DNA of 10,079 bases from JBOFDK01 sp051656485 (GTDB lineage: Bacteria > Bacillota > Clostridia > Lachnospirales > Cellulosilyticaceae): positions 1 through 10,079 of the forward strand of contig JBOGBZ010000192.1 in assembly GCA_051656485.1 (NCBI GenBank), in the 5' to 3' direction. The notes beneath the pieces are model-generated. The model saw only the letters and a program-made list of their open reading frames with translations, was not told the DNA's origin and did not search any database. A program made the position numbers and the translations under genes. Below are positions 1 to 6,237 of this stretch, piece after piece (the stretch's first letter is position 1; each line of letters begins with the position of its first letter).

Positions 1-701
1 CGTCTTAAGTACTTCCCTAAGTGGCGAATATCTACTGATTGGCCACCATACTGGCTACTTGCCACCTGTGCGATAATCTGCGTCATAACTGTACACGCTA
101 CTTGGAAGCTGTTTGGACTTTCAATCATACGTTTATTAATGACTGTACCATTGTCCAACATATCTTTTATGTTAATGAGACAACAGTTAAAAATAGACTG
201 CATAAAGTAGTCCATATCATGGAAGTGAAGTACCCCTTCATCATGAGCTTGCACAATGCGTGCTGGTAATTTCTTTCTTCTTGAGATATCCTTAGAAACT
301 TCCCCAGCTATAAGATCACGTTGTGTAGATGCCATCATAGCGTTCTTATTAGAATTCTCATTCATTACTTCTTCATTGGTTAAGTTGATAAGTCCTAGTA
401 TACTGTCATCTGTCGTGTTTGTCTCTCTTTTAAAGCCTTGAATCGCACGATACCCTTCGTAGGCTTTCGCAGTCAACTCATGCCCTTTTTCAATTAATTT
501 TAGATAGACATAGGTTTCAATTTGAAAAATTGTCGGCGCTTCTTGAAGCTTCGTAAAAATCGTCTCAATCTCTGTAGCAATATGAAGTGCTACTTCCTCA
601 TCGACAATCCCACTTCCATATTTCATTGCTTTTAATATGGCTTGTCCAATCTTTTCTTTGTCAAAACTAACAATCTGCCCATCTCGTTTTATTACGTCCA
701 T
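1..701 (-). CDS. nrdD: Anaerobic ribonucleoside-triphosphate reductase, class III (partial, N-terminal part)
   Basis: Glycyl-radical enzyme that reduces ribonucleoside triphosphates to deoxyribonucleotides under anoxia; it needs the activase NrdG, which would be expected farther left. The window holds the first 233 residues and the gene runs off the left edge. Residues 3-23 (VIKRDGQIVSFDKEKIG...) are a typical ATP-cone, the allosteric nucleotide-binding domain. The catalytic barrel then begins, with STQRDLIAGEVSKD at about 125-138, AHDEGVLHFHDMDY at 152-165, NCCLINIKDML at 172-182 and ASSQYGGQ at 214-221, all characteristic of NrdD. The glycyl-radical C-terminus is not visible. Start choice: ATGs lie at 707 and 701. 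The run GGGGGA at 707-712 sits five bases before the ATG at 701 but abuts the one at 707, so 701 is preferred. The identification is secure. Confidence 0.95.
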   Translation of the reverse strand, partial: MDVIKRDGQIVSFDKEKIGQAILKAMKYGSGIVDEEVALHIATEIETIFTKLQEAPTIFQIETYVYLKLIEKGHELTAKAYEGYRAIQGFKRETNTTDDSILGLINLTNEEVMNENSNKNAMMASTQRDLIAGEVSKDISRRKKLPARIVQAHDEGVLHFHDMDYFMQSIFNCCLINIKDMLDNGTVINKRMIESPNSFQVACTVMTQIIAQVASSQYGGQSVDIRHLGKYLR

Positions 702-800
702 CGACATCCCCCAGTTTCTAATTTATTCATTTTTTTGATTTTTCTAAATATAACCATCTTAATTCTTTATTAATATTGATTATTGGTTATTTCTCTTGGA

Positions 801-829
801 AATATAGCACCTCCACCTTCTCTTGTCAA
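801..829 (-). promoter_or_regulatory. Probable sigma-A promoter of nrdD
   Basis: On the minus strand a perfect -35 TTGACA (824-829) and a -10 TATATT (801-806) are separated by exactly 17 bases. Transcription would start near 794 and give a leader of about 90 nt before the nrdD start at 701. It is the best consensus promoter in the nrdD upstream region. I see no clear operator overlapping it. Confidence 0.7.
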
Positions 830-992
830 ACCCATTTCACGGCTTTTAATCCACAAACTGGAAACCAGAAATTTTTAACTTGACAACTTTTCACTTAAAA
901 TTAAAGGGTTTAAATCCATCCCTCTTTTACATAACTTCTACACAAAAAAAATTTTTATTTTAAGCATATGATGTACGCATTTCCAACTGCAC

Positions 993-1024
993 ATACCATA
1001 TATAGTATACCAAGTCTTTTTCAA
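993..1024 (-). promoter_or_regulatory. Distal candidate promoter with NrdR-box-like palindrome
   Basis: On the minus strand TTGAAA (1019-1024), 16 bases, then TATATG (997-1002) makes a moderate promoter. Over its -10 lies the plus-strand 16-mer ATACCATATATAGTAT (993-1008). It is palindromic apart from one mismatched pair and follows the NrdR-box pattern C-N-ATATAT-N-G with flanking T/A. NrdR is the usual repressor of ribonucleotide reductase genes, so the location fits. Against it, NrdR boxes normally come as pairs about 31 bp apart, and at that spacing (962-977) only a poor second half is seen. The site is also about 290 bp from the nrdD start. It could be a fortuitous AT-rich palindrome. 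Confidence 0.35.
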
Positions 1025-1113
1025 ATATTCTTTGTTATTAAAATCAAAAAAACTTTTAAGCGATTACTTCTTTTTTTTCATTCCTATTGCAACGATGCGT
1101 AATAAATAAAGCC

Positions 1114-1142
1114 TAGACAAGGGAACATACGTTCGATATGCT
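1114..1142 (+). promoter_or_regulatory. Candidate promoter of the radical SAM/DUF4130 operon
   Basis: TAGACA (1114-1119) and TATGCT (1137-1142) are spaced by 17 bases, with the LexA box filling the spacer. Both hexamers match the sigma-A consensus at four or more positions. A start about seven bases after the -10 would leave only about a dozen untranslated bases, with the Shine-Dalgarno site at the extreme 5' end. An alternative is a weaker promoter upstream (TTCATT 1077-1082, TAATAA 1100-1105), which would place the LexA box just downstream of the transcription start. Confidence 0.5.
1121..1136. promoter_or_regulatory. LexA (SOS/Cheo) box
   Basis: The core GAACATACGTTC at 1123-1134 is a perfect match to GAAC-N4-GTTC, and the wider GGAACATACGTTCG (1122-1135) differs from the Gram-positive consensus CGAAC-N4-GTTCG only at its first base. 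It lies 24 bp upstream of the preferred start of the radical SAM gene and between that gene's candidate -35 and -10, a position where bound LexA would block RNA polymerase. By family knowledge this predicts repression by LexA and induction after RecA-dependent LexA cleavage. Confidence 0.85.
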
Positions 1143-1148
1143 TATGTT

Positions 1149-1153
1149 AGGTG
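1149..1153 (+). promoter_or_regulatory. Ribosome binding site that decides the radical SAM start
   Basis: AGGTG here is six bases from the ATG at 1160 and overlaps the alternative GTG at 1151, which rules that codon out as the likely initiator. The ATG at 1154 would abut the site. The protein beginning at 1160 also matches the family's usual N-terminus. Confidence 0.7.
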
Positions 1154-1159
1154 ATGATT

Positions 1160-2464
1160 ATGGATATTAAAACAAAATTAGAAATTCTATCCGATGCTGC
1201 CAAATACGATGTTTCTTGTTCTTCATCTGGCTCCCATCGTAAATCTCAAAAAGGACATTTAGGTTCTACCCATACAGCTGGTATTTGTCATTCCTTTACC
1301 CCTGATGGTCGTTGTATTTCTCTTTTTAAAGTACTTCTTACGAATTTTTGTATCTACGATTGCGTGTACTGCATCAATCGTAAATCAAATGATGTACCCC
1401 GTGCAGCTTTTACAGTAGATGAACTGGTGGACCTTACCCTTCACTTTTACCGTCGTAATTACATCGAAGGCTTATTCCTAAGCTCTGCCATCATCAAAAG
1501 CCCTGACCACACCATGGAGCTTTTGACACAGGTCTTATACAAGCTTCGTGTCCAGCATCAGTTCAAAGGTTATATACACGTGAAAGCCATCCCCGGTGCA
1601 AGTGAAGCGCTGATTCACACCTGTGGTCTTTATGCCGACCGTATGAGTGTGAACATCGAGCTTCCTTCCTCCGATTCCTTAAAGCGTCTGGCCCCTGAAA
1701 AGCACGCTCAGGATATTTTAAAGCCTATGAAGCTTATTAGCTCCCGCATCACAGAAACCCAAGACACCAAGCGCTTCCTGCCCTCTACACCACTCTTTGT
1801 TCCAGGAGGCCAAAGCACCCAGCTCATCGTTGGTGCTTCTCCCGAAAGCGACTTAAGCATTCTTCACCTTTCCGAGAAGCTCTACGAAAAGTTTCACTTG
1901 AAGCGGGTGTATTACTCAGCTTACGTACCGGTCAATACAGACAAGCAGCTCCCTGCTATTCATCAGCCGCCTATGCTGCGTGAGCATCGCCTTTACCAAA
2001 GCGACTGGCTCCTCCGTTTTTATGGTTTTAAAGCAGATGAACTCCTAGATCAGGAGCACCCGAATTTTGACGTGCATTTCGACCCCAAAACCTCCTGGGC
2101 ACTTCGTCATCTTCACATCTTCCCATTAGAGGTCAATACTGCGCCCTTTGAAATGCTCATACGTGTCCCCGGTATCGGCGTAAGCGGCGCAAAGAAAATC
2201 CTAAGTGCAAGGCGACTTACGACCCTTACCTTCCAGGATTTAAAGAAGCTACGCATCGTCCTTAAGCGTGCCCAGTATTTTATCTTATGTGGTGGCAAGT
2301 ACAATAGTCCCGTAGCTTATGACGACGTTCTCATTCGCCAAGCCCTTACGCCTGCCTTTGACTTGTCTGGACCTACTGTATCCCACACCCAGTTAAGCTT
2401 ATTTGATACACACACACCACCCGTCGTCGATGACTTCCCATCTGCTCTTACAGGTGAATTTTAG
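1160..2464 (+). CDS. Putative DNA modification/repair radical SAM protein (TIGR03916-like)
   Basis: A 434-residue radical SAM enzyme of unknown reaction. The [4Fe-4S]-binding CX3CX2C motif is Cys64, Cys68 and Cys71 within TNFCIYDCVYCINR. The N-terminus (MDIKTKLEILSDAAKYDVSCSSSG) and C-terminal LKRAQYFILCGGKY (368-381) are typical of the family named 'putative DNA modification/repair radical SAM protein'. Residues about 322-352 (RVPGIGVSGAKKI at 335-347) form a helix-hairpin-helix, a non-specific DNA-binding element. In this family the gene is regularly paired with the DUF4130-type protein found here 15 bases downstream, and some partners are fused to a uracil-DNA-glycosylase-like domain; that link is the basis for the repair role. 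In-frame starts are GTG 1151, ATG 1154 and ATG 1160. AGGTG at 1149-1153 is six bases before 1160, so 1160 is chosen. The LexA box upstream supports SOS induction. Substrate and product are unknown. Confidence 0.9.
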   Translation: MDIKTKLEILSDAAKYDVSCSSSGSHRKSQKGHLGSTHTAGICHSFTPDGRCISLFKVLLTNFCIYDCVYCINRKSNDVPRAAFTVDELVDLTLHFYRRNYIEGLFLSSAIIKSPDHTMELLTQVLYKLRVQHQFKGYIHVKAIPGASEALIHTCGLYADRMSVNIELPSSDSLKRLAPEKHAQDILKPMKLISSRITETQDTKRFLPSTPLFVPGGQSTQLIVGASPESDLSILHLSEKLYEKFHLKRVYYSAYVPVNTDKQLPAIHQPPMLREHRLYQSDWLLRFYGFKADELLDQEHPNFDVHFDPKTSWALRHLHIFPLEVNTAPFEMLIRVPGIGVSGAKKILSARRLTTLTFQDLKKLRIVLKRAQYFILCGGKYNSPVAYDDVLIRQALTPAFDLSGPTVSHTQLSLFDTHTPPVVDDFPSALTGEF

Positions 2465-2479
2465 CGAAAGGACTTTTCT

Positions 2480-3217
2480 ATGACCGAATACATTTATGAT
2501 GGTAGCTTCGATGGTTTACTGACTGCTCTTTTTTATGCCTACAACGCCAAAGAAGACGTGTCGATAACCCGAAGCACCCTCTATGCCCCTTCTTTACTTA
2601 CAACGCCCCTACACGTCGAAACTGAGCCAGATAAAGCACAGCGTCTACTAGCGAGCATTCCTTCTAAGCTCTCCAAGTCTATCTTAAAGACCGTTTACTA
2701 TCTTTATCTAAGCGAGGCCCTAGGCTGCGATACGCTGATTCTCCATTTTTTAAGACTTTGTTATACCTATGGTCCTCAGATTACCTTAGCTAAAAATAAT
2801 GGTACCATCATCGCAGTCGATACCTTGTATCGTAAAGTCTCTCACGAAACCAATCGTATGCATGGTTTTGTACGCTTTAAGGCGATCGCTCCCTTATGCT
2901 TTTATAGCCGCATCGAACCGGACCATCATGTGCTACCCCTTATAGCCCCCCACTTTACCACACGCTTTTCTGACCAGGCCTTCATCATTCATGATATCCG
3001 CCGTATGATTGCCCTTGTCTACACAAAAAAAGAGGTCTTTCTTCAAGCACTTACGCCTGAAGAAAACCTCTCTCTCTTGCATACTCCTTGCCAAGACCCT
3101 TTCGAAGATTTGTTTAAAGCTTTTTATACAAGCACCACCATCCCCGAAAGGATGAATCCCAAACTTCAAAAAAGGCTTATGCCTATGCGCTATTGGAAGC
3201 ACCTGATAGAAGTCTAA
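2480..3217 (+). CDS. DUF4130 / TIGR03915-type partner of the radical SAM protein
   Basis: A 245-residue protein of the family described as 'probable DNA metabolism protein', known for co-occurrence with the upstream radical SAM family. Characteristic segments are YDGSFDGLLTALFYAY at 6-21, ETNRMHGFVRFK at 123-134, IEPDHHVLPLIAPHF at 145-159 and the C-terminal IPERMNPKLQKRLMPMRYWK at 221-240. It has no obvious membrane segment or signal peptide and should be cytosolic. Some homologues carry an extra C-terminal uracil-DNA-glycosylase-like domain; this one ends at the YWKHL motif and lacks it. It starts 15 bases after the stop of the radical SAM gene, with AAAGGA seven bases before the ATG, so the two are one operon under the LexA box. 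Catalytic role is unknown; the conserved His and Glu residues suggest an enzyme or binding protein, but that is inference. Confidence 0.9.
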   Translation: MTEYIYDGSFDGLLTALFYAYNAKEDVSITRSTLYAPSLLTTPLHVETEPDKAQRLLASIPSKLSKSILKTVYYLYLSEALGCDTLILHFLRLCYTYGPQITLAKNNGTIIAVDTLYRKVSHETNRMHGFVRFKAIAPLCFYSRIEPDHHVLPLIAPHFTTRFSDQAFIIHDIRRMIALVYTKKEVFLQALTPEENLSLLHTPCQDPFEDLFKAFYTSTTIPERMNPKLQKRLMPMRYWKHLIEV

Positions 3218-3242
3218 CTTCTAAAAGGTGCTTCCATTTTTT
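3194..3242 (+). terminator. Rho-independent terminator of the radical SAM operon, shared with coding ends
   Basis: TGGAAGCACCT (3194-3204) pairs perfectly with AGGTGCTTCCA (3226-3236), and an inner stem AGAAGT/ACTTCT is stacked inside. Six T residues follow (3237-3242). The left arm lies in the last codons of the DUF4130 gene and the right arm in the last codons of the convergent gene, whose stop codons are three bases apart. On the minus strand the same hairpin forms but lacks a following T run, so it is a clear terminator only in the plus direction. Confidence 0.85.
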
Positions 3243-4888
3243 ATATTAAATGCGACGATAAATTGTTCGGTAATCTCTGGGTCAAATTGGGTCCCTTTAC
3301 ACCTTCTTAATTCTTCGATCGCTTCCTCATAGCTCTTTCTTTTATTATATGAACGATTAGACGTCATGGCATCAAAACTATCCAAAACCGTTAGCACCCT
3401 TGCTAGGTACGGTATGTCCTCACCTTTAAGTCCATCTGGATAGCCCTTACCATCATAGCGTTCATGGTGATGACGTACAATGTCTTGAATAGCATCTAAA
3501 CAGCCTATGTGCTTGATGATTTCCACCCCTTGTGCTGGATGCTCCTTAAGGCACTGCCACTCCAGTTCAGTTAATGGCATTCTTTTCACCAGTATGTCTT
3601 TATCAATATGCATCTTCCCTATATCATGTATATACGCGCCACAAACTAAGGTTCGGGTATCCTTTTTATTCAAGCCGATGCATTCTGCCATCACTTTACT
3701 ATAAAGTACCACGCGTTCTGTATGGCCATAGGTATAGCGATCCTTTGCATTAATCATCCCAATGAGGGTCTTTACGGATTCCATTAACTCTCTTTGTTCT
3801 TTATCGATATTCTTTTCTAATTCATCTAAAATAGAACTATAGGTTTCCACACGATTTTTATTGAAGAATTTGGCACGATACAATGCATCATCCGCACTCT
3901 TTACCAGCTCCACTTCATCTTTCGCTTTATACGGATAGCTAGATACGCCTATGGATATGGTTAAATTCGATTCCGGTTGATTTTCTTGACCTTCAAAATA
4001 CGTATCTTCGATTTGCTTTCTAATAACTTCTGCAAGTTTACAAGATTCCTCTTGACTATACTGTGGCAAAAGCACTGCAAACTCCTCGCCGCCATACCGT
4101 GCGACCAAGCCTTTATCGCCTATCTGTTCTCTGAGTAAAGTCCCTATTTTATTTAAGACACCATCGCCTGCTTGATGCCCATTGATATCATTATATTCCT
4201 TGAAGTGGTCGATATCTAAGAACAATAATCCCACTGAAGTTTTTGCTTGCTTTGATTCTGCCACAGTACTTTGCAATTGCTGATAAAAATATCTATGATT
4301 ATACACACCTGTAAGCCCATCATAATGCACCATTTTTTGCAGTTCATCAATACGTTCCTTCTCTGCTGTTACATACACGCCTAATACCCACGCTGTAAGC
4401 AAGAAAATACCTACTAATATTAAATCGTCTTCAAAGTACATATTAAACATTTCTTGCCTTCCATAAAGCAAGTCTATTCCTAATATCACACTAGAAACTA
4501 CTACTGCAACCCCCATACCATACTTTTTACCAAACTGTATGGTACTGGTAATGATAATAACTAAAAATATAAATTTATAAGAACTCTGATGTCCTCCAGT
4601 GATCATTAACATAATGAAAACCGCACTACAAAGCAGTATATTTTCTATACTTTGCCCCAAAATCGTCTGCGCCAGTAAGTTCTTATTCACTACGAAGTTC
4701 CATATACCATAGATACTTACTAGCATAAGGAGCATACTAAAAGAATAAATCCAGGTATAGACATCCCCGTCCATTTTGGCACATAATGCTTTAAAACAAA
4801 TAATACTCGTGAATATTAAACACGCTGATTTTACAATTGCTAATCGATTATGAATTTCTTCATATTTGGGATATTTTTTTTCACTCAT
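3221..4888 (-). CDS. Membrane GGDEF and HD-GYP domain protein (c-di-GMP turnover)
   Basis: A 555-residue membrane protein that can be predicted both to make and to break cyclic di-GMP. Residues about 17-175 hold roughly six membrane segments; ITGGHQSSYKF at 96-106 recalls the TGG motif of some sensor-kinase membrane domains. The GGDEF domain (about 184-350) keeps the metal-binding LDIDHF (224-229) and the active-site RYGGEEF (264-270). The usual inhibitory RxxD site is absent: its positions 257 and 260 are both Gly. The HD-GYP phosphodiesterase domain (about 370-545) keeps GHTERV, HD at 421-422, His450, HHERYDGKGYP (474-484) and DSFDAM (503-508), so it looks active. The start ATG is the only one available, but the GGAGGG site lies 13 bases upstream, longer than usual. 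It lies downstream of agrD on the same strand, across a strong hairpin, with no clear promoter of its own. Domain calls are sure; the signal sensed is unknown. Confidence 0.95.
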   Translation of the reverse strand: MSEKKYPKYEEIHNRLAIVKSACLIFTSIICFKALCAKMDGDVYTWIYSFSMLLMLVSIYGIWNFVVNKNLLAQTILGQSIENILLCSAVFIMLMITGGHQSSYKFIFLVIIITSTIQFGKKYGMGVAVVVSSVILGIDLLYGRQEMFNMYFEDDLILVGIFLLTAWVLGVYVTAEKERIDELQKMVHYDGLTGVYNHRYFYQQLQSTVAESKQAKTSVGLLFLDIDHFKEYNDINGHQAGDGVLNKIGTLLREQIGDKGLVARYGGEEFAVLLPQYSQEESCKLAEVIRKQIEDTYFEGQENQPESNLTISIGVSSYPYKAKDEVELVKSADDALYRAKFFNKNRVETYSSILDELEKNIDKEQRELMESVKTLIGMINAKDRYTYGHTERVVLYSKVMAECIGLNKKDTRTLVCGAYIHDIGKMHIDKDILVKRMPLTELEWQCLKEHPAQGVEIIKHIGCLDAIQDIVRHHHERYDGKGYPDGLKGEDIPYLARVLTVLDSFDAMTSNRSYNKRKSYEEAIEELRRCKGTQFDPEITEQFIVAFNIKNGSTF

Positions 4889-4915
4889 TTTTATATTTAT
4901 ACCCTCCTACAACCT

Positions 4916-4957
4916 AAAGAGAGATAAAGCCTGCCTATGCAAACTTTATCTCTCTTT
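4916..4957. terminator. 14-bp hairpin after agrD
   Basis: AAAGAGAGATAAAG (4916-4929) pairs perfectly with CTTTATCTCTCTTT (4944-4957), with a small inner TGC/GCA pair in the 14-base loop. It begins one base after the agrD stop codon and should end or stabilise the agr transcript. In the minus (agr) direction only the stem's own three U residues follow, so termination may be partial. In the plus direction a run of T residues (4955-4960) follows, although no plus-strand gene is seen to need it. Confidence 0.7.
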
Positions 4958-4958
4958 T

Positions 4959-5093
4959 TTACTCTTCTCTTAAAGCTTTTGGCTCTTCAGGTTGGTAAAT
5001 TGCCCATACACATGCTGAAGATGCTACCATTGAAGCAAATACTGTAGCAACTGTAGCAACTGCCATTAATACTTTTGCATTAATTTTTTTCAT
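4959..5093 (-). CDS. agrD: AgrD-like cyclic lactone autoinducer peptide precursor
   Basis: A 44-residue peptide with the three-part layout of AgrD: a Lys-rich start and hydrophobic, alanine/valine-rich leader (about 1-26), a short Cys-containing core (SACVWAIY, 26-33), and an acidic tail (QPEEPKALREE, 34-44). AgrB should cut off the tail and close a thiolactone between Cys28 and the new C-terminus. By comparison with the clostridial pattern Cys-x-Trp-x-x-(His/Tyr)-Gln-Pro-Glu-Glu-Pro-Lys, the five-residue ring is predicted to be CVWAI (28-32); this is inference. The start overlaps the end of agrB by 14 bases, with GGAGGA seven bases before the ATG inside agrB, so translation is probably coupled. 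The leader contains a tandem 9-base repeat (5042-5059). Family membership is very likely; the exact mature peptide is not certain. Confidence 0.9.
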   Translation of the reverse strand: MKKINAKVLMAVATVATVFASMVASSACVWAIYQPEEPKALREE

Positions 5094-5760
5094 TTTCTCT
5101 TCCTCCTTGCATTTGTGTTAGTCTATTGATCAACAAAAAATCTAATTTTTGTATAATCCATTTTCCTGTCGGTATCAAAGTCATCACTTGCCAACTATAG
5201 CCGAGTAAAATACAGCTACTATAAATACGCAGACTAAGATTATTGTTCATCTGCATACTCATAAGGCTCATGACCATCACCATTACCATATAAAAAGTTA
5301 AAATATGTAATGATTTCTTCTTTAAAAAAGCTTGTTTTTTCAAATTGCTAATAGGCTTTGCATGACTATCTACTGGCGCTTTTGCCTTGATAATCCTATA
5401 AGCCCATATATATATAATACCATCTATAAGTAAAATACCTAAAGGATGTATACTACCAAGTATACGACCACCGAAGGCCCCCACGATACATACGACAGTT
5501 CCTATCACAAGACATCTTCCAGGTGATGTCGCATGGATGCCGCCAGAAGCTTTACGCAAGATTGCAATCGTAAAAGAAAGAATAAGTGCCTCAATCATCA
5601 CACCACATAACAACCCTACAATCGCTGTTACCACAATAGCCAACACCGTATGGACTAAAGCAAATAGCCCATATGCGATAATATCCCTCTTGTCTTCTCC
5701 ATACCCAAGCGCTTCTGCTATCTGTGCAGCTTGATCCTTAGTCCATTGTTCTGTATTCAT
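5080..5760 (-). CDS. agrB: AgrB accessory gene regulator protease
   Basis: A 226-residue integral-membrane cysteine endopeptidase that cleaves the C-terminal tail of AgrD and forms the thiolactone ring. The catalytic pair is His76 and Cys83 in RKASGGIHATSPGRC (69-83), the spacing seen in AgrB, where the staphylococcal residues are His77 and Cys84. Several hydrophobic segments follow (about 30-52, 57-67, 85-102, 106-124, 152-168 and 180-197), separated by a basic stretch at 140-149. The length is a little above the staphylococcal protein. The ATG at 5760 is preceded by AAGGTG. It begins 12 bases after the stop of the upstream membrane protein and overlaps agrD at its end, so these genes form one operon. 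The call is secure. Confidence 0.95.
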   Translation of the reverse strand: MNTEQWTKDQAAQIAEALGYGEDKRDIIAYGLFALVHTVLAIVVTAIVGLLCGVMIEALILSFTIAILRKASGGIHATSPGRCLVIGTVVCIVGAFGGRILGSIHPLGILLIDGIIYIWAYRIIKAKAPVDSHAKPISNLKKQAFLKKKSLHILTFYMVMVMVMSLMSMQMNNNLSLRIYSSCILLGYSWQVMTLIPTGKWIIQKLDFLLINRLTQMQGGRENEKN

Positions 5761-5772
5761 GGTTCACCTTCT

Positions 5773-6237
5773 TTACTCATTCACTTTTGTTAACTTATAG
5801 CGGCTAAAATAATAAATACCAATCATTAAAGCCGTTAATGCCAACGAAGGCATCCCATAGATAAGTTTCATCATACGATCTGCAAATACGATTTCTAAAT
5901 CCTGCTTCAAACAATATTGAATCCAAGTGATATTGATCCCTTCACATATAACTTGAATAAGGGTTGTTATAATGGCTGCACGAATGGCCCTCGTTACATC
6001 AATCTTTCCTAAAGTAGTCGTTAGAAAAATAGCTAATATAACAATGAGTATCGTATGTATGCCATAGCTAATAGGTAGTGCCCTAATAACAAAAATCCCT
6101 ACTACTAGTGTGATGCATAACTTACCAATCATTGGCCAATCAAACTTTGTCTTCGTAAATATATAAATTGCCATCATAAATATAATCGCTTCTGGGCCAG
6201 CTCTAAGGAGTGCCTCCATAAGTGTAATCTTAAACAT
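5773..6237 (-). CDS. Small five-TM membrane protein, possibly AgrC-sensor-domain-like
   Basis: A 154-residue, very hydrophobic protein with about five membrane segments (7-27, 37-53, 58-75, 84-106 and 126-145). I do not assign a named family. Short motifs such as LLRAGPEAIIFMMAIYIF (10-27), RALPISYGIHTI (52-63) and ICEGIN (97-102) recall the membrane part of clostridial GHKL/AgrC-type sensor kinases. No dimerisation His region or ATP-binding domain follows; the frame stops cleanly and agrB begins 12 bases on. It could be a stand-alone peptide receptor or modulator, an immunity factor, or an AgrBD helper. Its ATG overlaps the stop of the preceding gene by eight bases and a GGAAGGAAG site lies upstream. 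It is surely a real gene; the function is open. Confidence 0.75.
   Translation of the reverse strand: MFKITLMEALLRAGPEAIIFMMAIYIFTKTKFDWPMIGKLCITLVVGIFVIRALPISYGIHTILIVILAIFLTTTLGKIDVTRAIRAAIITTLIQVICEGINITWIQYCLKQDLEIVFADRMMKLIYGMPSLALTALMIGIYYFSRYKLTKVNE

Larger units (their letters stand above)
708..1150. other. Divergent intergenic regulatory region between nrdD and the radical SAM operon
   Basis: About 440 bases without a credible coding region, strongly AT-rich. It holds the nrdD promoter at 801-829, the distal promoter and palindrome at 993-1024, and the LexA operator and promoter of the radical SAM operon at 1114-1142. A minor inverted repeat CTGG-AAA-CCAG lies at 858-868 and is too short to call functional. 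I could not recognise a riboswitch or T-box in either orientation. Confidence 0.6.

Noticed and set aside
39..441. Plus-strand open frames over nrdD
   Set aside because: They are antisense to a clear NrdD reading frame and show no recognisable protein features or ribosome binding sites.
962..977. Second NrdR box 31 bp from the first
   Set aside because: Only the C at the fourth position and parts of the AT core agree; too weak to list as a site.
4889..4958. c-di-GMP riboswitch or own promoter ahead of the GGDEF/HD-GYP gene
   Set aside because: The gap is only about 70 bases, is filled by the agrD hairpin, and shows neither riboswitch motifs nor a convincing -35/-10 pair.
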